A stretch of DNA of 64,000 nucleotides from Fasciola hepatica. Lineage: Eukaryota; Platyhelminthes; Trematoda; Plagiorchiida; Fasciolidae. Below are positions 31,197 to 43,478 of the stretch, in pieces (the first letter of the stretch is position 1; the number at the start of each line of letters is the position of its first letter). Both the position numbers and the translations under genes were made by a program. The stretch covers positions 1,247,501 through 1,311,500 of the forward strand of contig CANUEZ040000210.1 in assembly GCA_948099385.1 (NCBI GenBank), written 5' to 3'. The notes under the pieces are model-generated. The model had not been told where the DNA came from. It worked only from the letters and a program-made list of their open reading frames with translations, and ran no database searches.

Positions 31197-32229
31197 CTTA
31201 TACCGCCTCAGCGCTCATCCTGTCGCATGGATATGTCTTATTGTTTACTCCTGTCTGGTTTTCAGGCGCAACTTCTGAGATGATAACAAGCTGTTTGCAT
31301 CGGTCCTCCCTAGTGGTGTGCATGACACCGGCTGATGACCTAGAACTTCCGACTACTCTCAATTCATTTATGTAGGAGTTGGTATACCATCCACACTGGA
31401 ACAGTCGCGCTGTCCTCCACCTTCGGGCAGTACCGCCAGTTCCCATCTACTAGCACGTCCCCAATTACAACTATTTCCGACCCCGAGCGCGGTTTCTTCA
31501 AGGCTGACCGTCGTGCTTGGGCCACTGGGAATTGAACATTTACGCTCCACTGTTGAATCTATTTGGCTGCATACGTGAGGTTTGCTTGTTTGTACTTTCT
31601 GTGCTTCTCACTTTAGTACCTTAAGAACAGCAAACCAAACTTGTTCTGGTTTTAGGGGGTTGCTTGAATCGGCTACGCGTTGCTGGATTTCCTATTATTG
31701 TGGCTTACCCTAAAGACGGCCTTCGTGAACGATCCCACGTGATCCCACTAAGGGCCATTGACGGCCTGCCGTGCCTGTACGAGCTTTTGCAACTTCCACG
31801 GCTGTACGGAGTAAAGCGGGTCAACAGTACCCCAATCGCTGGCCCGCACGTAAAACCATCAGCACTTTGAACCGTAGCATAAAAAGTTTTCCGAAAGACC
31901 TACGCGTCGCTCCGTACACACTTCAGCCTCAGGCACATGACTTGACAGCTTTGGCCTCGGCCTTCAGATTTGATGACGCCGCTTCCCCGGAATCGTCCTC
32001 ACAGTCCGAAGTGCTGACGTGCTACCCGTGAAAGTTATAGGATGTACGGTTCTCCACCCTTCCCAAACTCAAATGAGCACACATCTCGTATGATAGGAAA
32101 ATGACAAGTCCACGGTATCCAAGTCCACCTTTAGTATCCTAAAAGAGACATCCAACCGGCCGTTCTCCAGATTTCACGGCCACCCTCGCAAATGTGGTGA
32201 AATGATTGGAAAACGGATGACAGATCGTC
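31197..32229 (-). other. Probable 5' continuation of CR1 element 2, then CR1 element 3 tail
   Basis: The sequence after the TSD is the other half of the CR1 element 2 site split by BEL element A. Minus-strand frames such as 'RRSALKKPRSGSEIVVIGD' and 'VDGNWRYCP' near 31,505-31,430 may belong to its ORF1, but I do not recognise a domain. Weak RT C-terminus-like text near 31,860-31,700 could be the end of CR1-like element 3. Both assignments are inference from position. Confidence 0.35.
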
Positions 32230-34100
32230 TGTTTACACGAAAAAAACTGGTGGCTCTAAAACTGGTTCACTTGGGGCTCCTACAAGGTACTGAAGGGACC
32301 CATTTGCGGCGGCACTAGTCTCACGACAAACGCTCTCCTCCAACCAAGTAAGTTACCAGCCACGGGTTTCTGCAACAGCCGTCCATGCCGCACCTTGTAG
32401 AATGCCTTGCTAAATTCAACATAGCCTGCCTCCATAAGGTGCCCAGCAGCCTTAGCGTCCGACCAGTCTTCGTGGGCAAGCAGCAGGTTAGATGTGCACT
32501 AGTGCCTCCTCCTATATTCGTGTTGTCTGGACCTGAGTAGTTGGTTGCGCGTGATGTTTCCCCAGAGGTGGAAAGCAACTAGACGTTCCAGCATCTAGTC
32601 AACCACGGACTTGAACCAAACAGGACGACAGTTAGTGTTGGTCACTTTTGAACCAACTTTAAACAAGGAGGCAAGGGCGGCCCACTCCCAATTTCCAGGT
32701 ATTATTTCGGCCAGAACTGAGGAGTTAAAGAGACTCAAGATTGGTGGAGCCGATATTTTAGCCAATTTTCTTGTCTCCGGGGGATGGGTGAACACCTTCC
32801 GGTCCTGGAAGATTATAAGCATTGAAAAGCGTTGCGCTTCGGCTGGCTCTCTCTCGAAGAATGGCGCAAAAGGCATAACAGGAGCACTGATTTGCACCTC
32901 TTGAAGCGGCAGATGTTCTGGTGCTACACTGGGTCGTAAAGTTGCACCAGGGTATCGGCTTTACGGTCTTTCGCCTCGGCCGAAGAAATGTCCTTCATCA
33001 GTGCAATAAAACTCATCGTGGTCCCCTCTTCGCTTGTTAGATACGGAAATACATTTGCAACACACAAGGGGTCAACAGCAAGTGTGTTCTAGGATGTGCA
33101 CCGCTTCAAAAGTCAGGGTTCGGGGCACTGACTGCGAATGCCTCGGTAGTGCTGATATTCTGCCGCGGTTTCTCTAAAGGGCTGCCAGGCTCGATTCATG
33201 TCCCGAAGTAGATTTCTGAACTCGAGTTTGAACCAAGAGGGTCCCTTATCCTGTGGGTCGCCCCGGAACAGAGATGTAAATGTGACGCCAGATGAATTGC
33301 TCCGAGTTGGATAGCTTACCAAGCCTGGCGACTGTTGCATGAGCCACTGGGGTTCAAAAAGACGGAGTCTACATTATAGTGAGATCATTAAACGGCGAGC
33401 AGCATTTATTAGTTGCACCCTCCATACTCGGACCAGCCTACACTCCTCCTCGCCGACGCATATCCAGAACTGAATGGTCACTGCTTCTAAGAGGCGGCCT
33501 GAGAAAGATCTAATCAACGTCAGAGCTTCTGGGAGATATGGCAAAGTTAAAATTACGCTGTGATCCCTTTGGGCATGAGTCGACTGATTCACACGTTGAT
33601 GCAAGGGCAGCTCCCGAGGAGTCAGAAAGAATTCCCCGTAAAATATGCCGGCACCGGGTAGGCGTTGATGATTCGCCCAGTCGATACGCAGGCGTTTAAA
33701 GCTGCCAAGAACGAGACAATGGGCATCCGCAGACCACCTGCTCATGAGCGACATTGTATGTGGTGAGTCCAATGCTGGAGTCCGGTAGATGCCATAAACC
33801 GATTCATACCCGCCGGCAGCCAGCTCAAGACAACCTCATAAGAATTCACCATATTCTTTTGATTCTGAACAAGTTTCCAGTTGCAGTGGTGGTATATCCG
33901 ACTTGAAGGAAAGAATGAAACCACCACCACCTCTGTCTACACTGTGTAGTGTACAGCCCGATAGCCCCCCCCCCAAGCCCAAGACACCCATCATGAGCCA
34001 TGTTTCAGTCAGGACAACCAGCCTCGGTATGTGGCGTAACGCCCAACTCTCCAGTTTGGCTTGGTCCTCAGAACAGCAATTTTCCCCCGCCTTCCCCATG
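32230..34100 (-). pseudogene. CR1-like element 3, ORF2 (endonuclease and part of RT)
   Basis: A minus-strand, multi-frame remnant. Endonuclease: 'HIPRLVVLTETWLMMGVLG' near 34,040-33,985, 'VDRGGGGFILSFKSDIPP' near 33,945-33,890, 'HCLVLGSFKRLRIDWANHQ' near 33,725-33,670, 'HQRVNQSTHAQRDH' near 33,605, 'PWFKLEFRNLLRDMNRAW'-like linker near 33,235-33,180. RT: 'PGNWEWAALASLFKVGSKV' near 32,700-32,645, 'CRPVW' (NYRPVS-type block), then 'YVEFSKAFYKVRHGRLLQKP' near 32,430-32,370. Several frameshifts and stops are present. The Asn of the endonuclease GDFN block reads GSFK, so it is inactive. Confidence 0.75.
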
Positions 34101-34939
34101 TCGGCCTGTATTGAGAAATCAATGGAGAGGGGCCATCGGCAAATGGCAATTACTGGCTGGCACTTGGTCTTCAGTCTCCTTCCTTGAACCCGAAAACCCC
34201 TAGAAACCGGTTTCTTTCTCCACTTGCTTCTTACTTCTCAGCTCTGAAAGTGTTCTCTTCAATCTTCTCACAGAGACAAGCACGATAAGAAAGATTTTCG
34301 GGCATTTCATAAGACTTCACAAGGCAAACCTCTTTGTGTGTGCTCTAAAGAAAAACGAGCCATAGGCACCCAATATAGAAACGGGAGAATGCCCAGGGAA
34401 GAGCAGCAAAACCAAGCTTACTTTCCCCCGCCGAACGGTCCTAACCATACTGGAAGACAAATCTTAGACCCTGTAACCAGATGGATCAGTGAAGGCCGAA
34501 TCTTCAAGTGTCGCTCTGGTAGATTCCTGCGGCCCAGACGTTCTTCCGGCCTCCGGCACTCAGGGAACCGTAAGTGAGCCAGGAGGATCCAGTCAGCGAG
34601 CAGCAAATAACTGTCATCGATACTACGCTTGAGACCAAGGAATCCCCTGGAGAACAGATAGGCTTTCAAGAAAAGGCCTCTCCTGTCTCCAGCCACTGCC
34701 AAACCGGTTGTGAAGAAATCTAACTTTCCGAGATCCGAGCATAACAAGGTGGGCTACCGAGCAAACCCCCCAGAACTTCAGTTTTTTAGTGCCTCTTCCG
34801 TCCCACAGTTACAAAAACCGAAATGGAACTGGCGAAACTTCCGGTGCAGACCTCTCTTTCTAACACACGGCAACTGCCCCGAAAATTCGCCTCCTCTCAA
34901 GTTCCCTTTTGCTCAAACTGAAACCCCTAATTCTATCAG
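34101..34939. other. Unassigned; possibly ORF1 of CR1-like element 4
   Basis: Plus-strand frames near 34,338-34,577 and 34,710-34,946 are basic and Pro/Ser-rich ('CRSGRFLRPRRSSGLRHSG') and directly precede plus-strand endonuclease fragments, so ORF1 is plausible. No domain was recognised. Confidence 0.3.
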
Positions 34940-37840
34940 TCACTGAAACTGGGCCCTCCTCAAGTAAACTACGTGGCGGAATTTCCATCACTTGACAAGA
35001 ATCAGTCCGGAAGGACTCGTTAGGAGACCAACCGAGGTAGTTTTGTACCTCATCAATGGTCTTTCCCCACATTTTTATCTATTTTCTTCCCCATACTCCT
35101 GTTACTCACTAGTCATGGATGGGGATACGAACTTATTCCTCAGATATCATCCTAGTGAGCTTAACCGATCGTACTCCACCGATTAGTTCTGATAAGTCTT
35201 TCTTCACGGAACAGTTGCTGAACGGTTCGAAAGTCAGCTGTCACTTCATCCGCCTCTCACTACTATATTTCAACCTTGCGAGTGTAATTTGGAAGAGGAA
35301 CATTGCTGGTAGTCCCCTTGGGTAGATATTAACAAATCCAGTAGCTGAGCCCATCTGGTTACGACTTGAATGAGCCGCCTAGGCACCATTCAGGGTGGAA
35401 GCCGCCGTTGCTCGATCTGTTGACCCACAGTGGGAATCGCCAAGTAGATGTGGTCAACGAACTTCTTTCTTTAGGCCAGTGTGACAACACGGAACTTCAA
35501 TTTAGCTTCATAATTCGCCGTCCGGCTACTGACTCCCAGTGTAAACTCGCCAGTACATCCGGGAGAACCAATTTCGTTAGCCCCTCAGATCAAACAGCTG
35601 GTGCACAAATACTCAACAACAAACATAATGGCTGCATCCTTGTGGGGATCGCAGTTAACTGAACTGGCAGGACGTATTGAAACTGTCCCAACACAGAGTC
35701 ACTCGGACGAAAGTAACAGGAAGACCAAGGATGCCAGACGGCAAGTTCGTTGTATTGCAGAAAGGGGTCTTTATAAATATGTTTAGTCGGAGAAAACAGT
35801 TGGTAGATTCGAAGATGGCCAATCGCATGGGGCTCTTGCCGGAATTGTCCGCGGCCATCCTGATTGGTTGAAGTTCATCAGCGTGAGTGGCTTTTAGGCT
35901 GTATCTGGTGGTAACATGGGCTGCGGCTTCTAATTCGCCGCTATCCATCAGGCTGATTACCTTTATGTCCCTGGGAATTGATTCACCGCCAAAAGTAGGC
36001 TTCCGCAGCCGCAACCCATCAATGACTAGTCACTAACGCTCTAGGGGTTTTCCCAGGCCTGAATCTACCGAGCTAGAAAAGAAAGTGACAGAGGTTTACC
36101 ACGCCCGTAGTGCTTGCAAGGTTTAAATAAGGGCTTACTCTTACAAACGACGAGGGGCTGTCCTAGAATAGGCGGACTCGAGCCGGTCAGATCTTCCTAG
36201 GCTATGCACAGAGTCAGGCAGCCAGCGGTCATACTATTCACCCGTTGTCCTGGGAATGGCATTCAAGATGCATCATTCTTCCAAGTGACAGAAAATATCA
36301 GACCCCATTTCCGGAACACCTGTACCTTTATCTATTTCCGTCTATCATTATCTCCCAGATATGCAGGGCGAAAAGCGTTTACGAACTACATTCTTTACCA
36401 GGCAAGAGATTGAGTGCCACCTCCAGCTTCTTAACCCATTAAGGTCGATTAGACAAGAGGGGATCCGCTCACGAATTCTTAAAGAAAAGTCCGAAACACT
36501 GGCGGAGGACTACAAGGGCTTCTTCCAGCGATGACTGAATTCTGGAACTTCCCCCAACTCTTGAAAAAGTATAATTTTGCCTCTTAGTCCGAAAGAGTGA
36601 TCGCCAGCAACCAGTGGTCTACGGAAGCGTTAGCCTAACTGGCCTTCCAGGCAAGATTTTCGAGCGCATGCTGAAACTTGTCATATTGGCACACCTTCGC
36701 AAGAACGGAGTTTTCCCCACTGATTAGCATGGTGTTATACCGGGGAGGTCATGCACTACTAATATGCTTCGCGTCACGGACATTCTAAACTAGTCCCGCA
36801 ATGAAGGCATGATCTCACACGTAATCTCCATGGATTTCGTAAAAGCTTTTGCTAAATAACCTCAAGTTATTCTCAGGCACGCGCTGGAACCCTAAGAATT
36901 TCTGGAAGCGTGCTCACTCCTGGTGGCTTCCTCATTGATATCACGCTCTTAGATAGGGGGGGGGGGTTTGCCTTACTGGACCATCTTCAATTCACTCTGG
37001 AGCTCCAAAGTAGCAGCACCGGGTCCCTTACTATTTCTGACTCACAAGAATGACCAGTATACCAGCATCCCAGTGAACACCCCAATGTACACCGACTAAG
37101 TTACGATCTGGGACAACAATGCCACAGAAATGCAGCCGGCTGCGGACCACCATAAGAATCAGCCTGGGGAATGCACCTTACTAACAACTGACATTAAATG
37201 TGTAGGGTTCTTGTACGGTAGCTTCTTTGCCTGACTTTTCTGTAGGAGCAAAACTGCAGCAACCCGATGTGTGGAGAAGCCCAAGGTTTTATGATTTGGT
37301 CAAACAGTCTCTATCTTCCCTTTTTTACTATCATCCAGCTAAAACGCCCATCTTTCGCATTCTCTGCATGATGGGAGGAAACTTTCCTACAGTTTCCTAC
37401 AGTTTTCATCGATGAACTTGAGATCCTTTATGGGGCCACTATTCAATCCCTCTTAGAAGACTCCAGTCAGATTGTACTTTCTGACCTCTCAAGGGCCGAG
37501 ACATGTTAGAACGTGTGCAAGGAAATACCACAAAGCCAGTCCGCCGGCTTTCGCGCCCTCCTTATCCACAACGACTGTTCGACCTAATATCGTATCCCTT
37601 GGAAGCTCGCAGAATTAGAGACTATCACTTCTTAATGCACAACTTTTTCACACGGAGCTCACAGTTCAACTTCACTCGCTTTTGAGCCTGAACACCCACA
37701 GAAAGCGTGCTAGGAAATGGTTTAATCCTCGCCCTCAGAAAATTGTTCGTGGAATCTTCTTTACTCACCAAGCGGTCCAGTTTTATAGCAGCTTACTACT
37801 GGAAGCTGTCGGAGTTCTGAGAAAATAGATCATTTAAAAG
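34940..37840 (+). pseudogene. CR1-like element 4, ORF2 (endonuclease end and RT)
   Basis: Plus-strand CR1-type ORF2 with many frame breaks. Endonuclease end: 'SGWKPPLLDLLTHSGNRQVD' and 'LLSLGQCDNTELQFSFI' near 35,390-35,510. RT: 'VSLTGLPGKIFERMLKLVIL' near 36,624-36,690, 'AHLRKNGVFPTD' broken by a stop, 'HGVIPGRSCTTNML', and 'ISMDFVKAF' near 36,825-36,850. C-terminus: 'MLERVQGNTTKPVRRLSRPP' (37,503), 'YPQRLFDLISYPLEARRIRD', 'LMHNFF', and a final 'FYSSLLLEAVGVLRK' near 37,785-37,830. A (G)n run at 36,957-36,967 interrupts the middle. It is opposite in orientation to element 3. Inactive. Confidence 0.75.
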
Positions 37841-38279
37841 TGCTTAAACCAGTTCCCAAATCTAAAGTTCACCAATGAACCATTTTAGTTTCTAACCCCA
37901 CGTCGATTTTACCATCGGTTTACTTTGTCTGGCCTATTTTGCTGTGCTCCTACCCAAAAAAGTGGAAACACAAAAAAGCATAGTGACTCTTTCCCGTCTG
38001 TTTAGATGTATAGATGTTTAGCTTTCCACTTGTTTTCCCACTACGGGGTTTTGATTGCTTTTGAGCAAAATATCTATGTCGCCTCATTTGTCATTCTGGG
38101 CCATAATCAGTGCCACCACCTCCTACTTTTGCCCCTGGTTGTTGTCCCCTGTTTTCCAGCTCTTCGGATTTCAGTAAAGCGAATACTACAGAAAGAAAGA
38201 GATCTAAAGGAAAGAGGACAACAGGAAACCAGCCATGAACCCGTGCACTACTTCAAGACTTAGACTAGATCAATTATGG
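37841..38279. other. Unassigned
   Basis: No domain, RNA gene or repeat partner seen. Confidence 0.4.
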
Positions 38280-38560
38280 TACGCAGCAGTCAGCCATCCG
38301 CATCGAGCTGTGTACTCGGTACTCTGTAGACGTAGACCACTTTGATCTCTCTGCTCTAAAGGATGATCGCAACTGTGCGCAGCTGGAACTTTCTTGGTCC
38401 TGAGCTGGAAAATTGTTTGTATCCTACCTAACGAGGATTATTATTCCTCCTCCATGGCAGTGGAGTTCCCTATTCCGCGTGAGTTGGAAAATCGTGATAT
38501 ACTATCCCTGGCGCATGACCTTGCACGGAAAGCCATGTTTCTGTAGAGCCATCCGTTGGC
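38280..38560 (-). pseudogene. CR1-like endonuclease fragment
   Basis: The minus strand reads 'APTDGSTETWLSVQGHAPG' near 38,560-38,505 and 'IKVVYVYRVPSTQLDADGWL' near 38,355-38,290. These correspond to the TETWL and VYR.P blocks of a CR1-type endonuclease, with stops between them. It is short and decayed. Confidence 0.5.
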
Positions 38561-41500
38561 GCATCTAGGTGCCAGGAGGCCTTGGAGAGGTCAATCGGCT
38601 TGCTTCTAACGCCACGCCCGTTGGTGCACTACCAAATCCTTAGCTTCAGCGGATCGATACCGCCCTTTTTCGAACCTGCCTGTTTCTCCAGCGCAACTCC
38701 CAAGGTGGCAGCAAGTAATTCGCGGCTTTATTCGTCACTCCGGCGAATCGAGGCCGTTGGTTATCTAAGACCCCGATACATCCAAAAGCATCCCTACTGG
38801 GGTAAAAATGACCCCTGAAGGTTGCGCCATCTTCGGCCTGCCCCCATCAATTCAAATTCTCATCCTTCAGAACATTCTCATTGACCATCATTCCAGAAGT
38901 ATTCAATGGCTTGCTATTTCCGCCGGTGTGTTGTTCCGAAAGCCGGGCGCGGCTTCATGTTTTCCCCACGGGCCTTTCGATAGGACCATAAAAGGCTTGT
39001 CCGAGAGTCCAACTTGCATTCCTGTGTTCGATGGGCGCAATAACGTATCAACCCTTGATGTTATGGGCTACCATTGAATCCCTAGCCATCCGCATACTCC
39101 TGATATGCTGATCAGCAGACTTGTCCATACCTGATCGTGCAGCTTTGTTACTCGTGTTAGTGCACGGAGACTTCCACTATGTTAATAGGTGCACTCCCGT
39201 CAAGAGAACAATATGGGGTACACCTGTGATGGACAGTGCATCGTGTGCCCATTTGATTTGTATTCCTTCTTGCTTGGTATTGGTGTATGAACGGTTTGTC
39301 ATGCAGGAGGGTCTGGGGCCGTCGACTCGTTTCTCGTCCCTAGCACTGCATCCAACTTTGGAGGCTCTCAGCCGGGCCTCCAGATTCAAGTATCAAAGTT
39401 CTTCAATCTCCAGGGCGTTGTCAGTCTTGAATGTTCACTCATTACACTTTGGTTACTACATCGTCTGCTCTCTCGTGGCTCTTTGGCCAAACGAGTGGGG
39501 CAGACACAACAGAGTAACAGTCCGCTAGGTTCACAACTGCTGCAAACATTTTCCCCTAGGGTTTTCTCAGGACCCACGCATATGAACCTGACAACGCACC
39601 ACACGGCGGCTTCTTACGCTCAGAGCCCCTGCAGCCTTCAGAAGAATGCTGAATATCGTCCGGCTTGGACTGCCTCATATCCGCCGGCTTTGCAACCCAC
39701 TTGAAGAAACCAAGAACCCACTGGACCCGGCTGTTCTGGCAGTATGACGGATACACGTCCTTACTAACACCAGAACGGTCTTCATCAGTCAGCTTATTGA
39801 AGGCTTCGCATTCAGTACCTCCAGCTAATCGCTTTGCGCTCCTGGCTGTCTGACCAGTATATATCTCGCACGTCATGGCGAGTTCTGACTAATCGCTAGT
39901 TATAAGCCAAGAGCTGTACTAGCGGCAGAAGTACGGACGACTGGTAAGCAATCGGAATACACTGATCGCCACCAAACGAGAAGGGAAGTTGATCAGTAAG
40001 GAACTACACGAAGCTCAAAAACTGTAAAAAGAGAATTCAAAGATTCTCCAAATCAAAAACGTACCTCGAGGTTGCTCTGGAACATACAGCGGTACGGAAT
40101 AAACTTCAATATTACAAAATAAACTTCACAATTTAGTTCAGCTCAGAGCGCTTCAAGAGTTCACTTGGCGTGGGGCTTACTGTTTTTCACTTTTAGGGCT
40201 TGATAACGCGATGCCTGGATGTCCGAATTCTTACACGGATGGGCTCCATGGATCCCTCGGTCTTTCGAGAAAAGGAAGCAACCAGAGTTCCTAAGCTTTC
40301 GGCCATATTCAAGGACGATGTAGTTGGGACCTCCCACTGTCGTTATCCTCAACAAATTTTTGGATCACAGATCCTGGTCACACTCTTCGCGGCCATACTT
40401 CTCCATAATGGGGATAACAGCTTGTGTAATTCAATTCTCGCAAATCAAGCAATGCGCAGCCAATTCAAGCGAATCCCAGAACCAAAACAAGATTGATTCG
40501 TAGTTTCTACGGTGTAAATTGGCATTCACAAAGGGTGCAAATATATACGAACCTCAAGGATGCGGCCAAGTAGACTTCACAGTAAAACCCGAAGGTTCAA
40601 GTCCCCGTGGCTCAAGCACGACCATCAGAAACGGTTCAAGGCCAAATTCGAATGTCTCACATGGATAAACAAACGTGAAAAAGTGAGGTTTATGAGCGAG
40701 TTTTTCGAGGTAATGTTAAATATAGTCAAATTCACGAAGCATGTAGAACATTTGGAAGGATTTTCAGAAATTGTTATTTACAGCCTGGGTTTTGGAGGGT
40801 CAGATTCAATTGAGATCAGTCCGCGCGGGACAAGCAATGACCAGGGCGAATAGAGCAAACAAAATTCCTCCGGTGGCATGCATGCAGGTTATGTACCCAC
40901 CACTGAACAGAGCTGCAAAATGAGCAAACCAACTTTGTTCCGTGGTCGTTGCAAGTATCCAGCCCATTCGTTCTGTATTCCTATACCAAACATCGTGACT
41001 TTGAATGTCAGGGTTGGAGATGCAAACTCTGAATCGGTATATGTGACAAGTGAAGGCCCTCGGAGGTCATTTCCGGGACAACTTATATTCCCTCCTTTAT
41101 ATAAGAGGTTTCGCTGAAGCTTTGAAGCTCTGGAGTTTTACATCTGAAGACGATATCGAGGTTGTAAGACCAGGTCAGCGAGTGTCACTAGCTAGGGATG
41201 TAAGAGGTGCTAAAATGGGCCCACTTGTGAGATAAGCCGTTAGATGTATGTAATAGTCATCTGCTAACCAGAGTACATTGGATTTGCGTAATACCCACGA
41301 TAGCAACCGGGTGTTTCATTTCACTTCGCTTTTGGAAAAACTGGAGCCGTGGAATATCCCTTCGAATTGAGTATGTAGGAGGAACTTGCAAAGTTCGTAT
41401 GTATCGGTCATGACTTCAGTGCATACTGTCGAAATAAACTTGGAACATCTGTTAGCATCGGCTACTACCGGTCCCGTGCAAGATGAAGTGAACTGAACTT

Positions 41501-43478
41501 CTCCGGGACCACTCCTCGGGCAAACCGTACCATAAGACCCCTCCTGGGACATAAAAAAAGCCACTGTTGATTCTTTCGGTCATCAAGTAACCTTTATTCT
41601 TAACTTAAACCATTTCTGTGTACTGACAATTCGTTTCGCTCGCAGCATAGTATTGGCCATATTTCCGCCCCCTTTCAGTCACCTTTTGCGTAGTACTTCT
41701 CTTCCCAACCGCTGCTTGAATGTCCTGTGTGTATTTACGTGAAAAGGCTTTCCGTTAAAATCGGCTGCCCCATCGAGAGTTCGAACCGCAGGTCTCTTCG
41801 GCTCTCGCCTAGCATCCTACATTTCCGACAATCCGGCCGATTCGACTGGTCAACCAATCGTGAACCGACACATGCACGAACACACACAAGCATGCACTCA
41901 ACTAACTGGTCCTCATCCGACCACAATCCTGGAGGCCATCCAGCGCAACCGCGCAGTTAAATTTTGAAACGCCACAAGGAATAACGATGAGGGTATTCAT
42001 ATTCGATCAACGGGCGGGAAAATATGGAAAAGGCGGTCTGTTCGACTGTGGTGTTTGGGGAATTGTTCAGCTCGCGATAACTGCAAAATTACAACTGACG
42101 TTGCTGCTGTTGGAACAGCTGACTGTTGTAAATATTAGCGTTTGTTATCAACATTGGTACTACTTAGCTGTTAAAGATGATAAAAGAGCAAGACGTGTAA
42201 GCCAAGTTTTGGGTTGCTTGAAAGGTTGACTTAAAGGTCACGTGTTCACGCGTCTACCCACAGAACGGGGCTATATTTTCCGAGTTACTGGGTCGGAAAT
42301 GCCTTAGTACTGTTGAAAAGAAAATGATCAGCAAAAGCCCCTTGGGCTGACTGTAGGACGTCGAATAAGGAATGATCTTAACTGCTGCATTTCTGAATTA
42401 AGCCGTTAATGAACGCACGCCCGTTAGTATGACTAGTTCCCGTGGTTCGGTGAAAATCCGTGTTCCCTGTTATTATACAGGCGATTACTCGTTAACTGCG
42501 AACGTTTGCGCGCACGACTATGGATGCTACCTGAGGACGCCCATCTCCTAACTTCTCAACATGGGAACTCGTGGTTGTTGTACGCAGTACACGGAATCAG
42601 TTGACGAATAACGTAATCCCACCCCTCACTAAGTTGGCCTATGGAACGGGCAACAAGCCGTAAGTTCAGACGTTGGCCATAAGTCAATGAAAAGACGTTG
42701 TTATAGTTTAATTATTATTTATTCCAACAAAAAGAATTACAAGCTATTTTGGACACCGTTGTCGGGATCAGCTGATGGACCTTCTCATCAGGCATCGTCA
42801 ATCATACATAAAAATGAACGTACGAATAATGTCATGGACGTGTGAACGGAAACGGATAAAAAAGTAAACGGACGTGATATTACAATGCCTGTTGTATAAC
42901 ATAGATGACAAATATGGTATGATAATGAAATGAAAATAACAAAATTATGTGAAGGGACCCATGTGAAAAAAGTGAACTCATGTACAACATCATAAATGCA
43001 AATGTAAATCGTATAAGTGTCAACAACAGAGAAGGACAACAGTCATCGCAGCATTCACCTGTTGCATCGCACGTCATACGGACAGCCTAAGCCTACGTAC
43101 AGGGAAATCTATATTTTAGTATGATTTTATACAAGCACGCGGTGACATCTCCAGATCTCTTGGGCCATTCTCCCTCTAGAAGAGAACACTTTTGGAGACC
43201 CTCCGATCTAAATGAGGGTGTGCCGTGCGCCGGCCACCCTTAGCCAAACGAATTTCAGGCGACGCCGGTCATCTAGGGAACCACGTAGCGATGTCACCAT
43301 CCACTCGTGCCGCCGGTGGGGGAGAACCATGCACACGGGACTTAACGATCTCCTAGTCGACCCTCACCTAGGTGTCCGTATTCCGTCGTCGACGTAAACG
43401 TACGTCATCTGAAATGGAAGAAAAGTTTGTCGTTAGTTGCAGTTGATTACGAATATCGCTGTTGTACGTTGGGGTTCT
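38561..43478. other. Largely featureless stretch
   Basis: No protein domain was recognised. A minus-strand frame at 39,556-39,876 contains 'ECEAFNKLTDEDRSGVSKDV' but matches no family I know. Near 40,445-40,530 about 80 bp resemble the inner end of the BEL element E LTR (shared 'agccaattcaa', 'gattcgtagtttctacggt'), a probable LTR scrap. The stretch 41,600-43,478 shows nothing. Confidence 0.4.

Noticed and set aside
39556..39876. A 106-aa minus-strand frame as a real gene
   Set aside because: No domain, no neighbour logic and average length for chance. Its 'YTGQTA' opening hinted at a GIY-YIG nuclease but the rest of the domain is missing.
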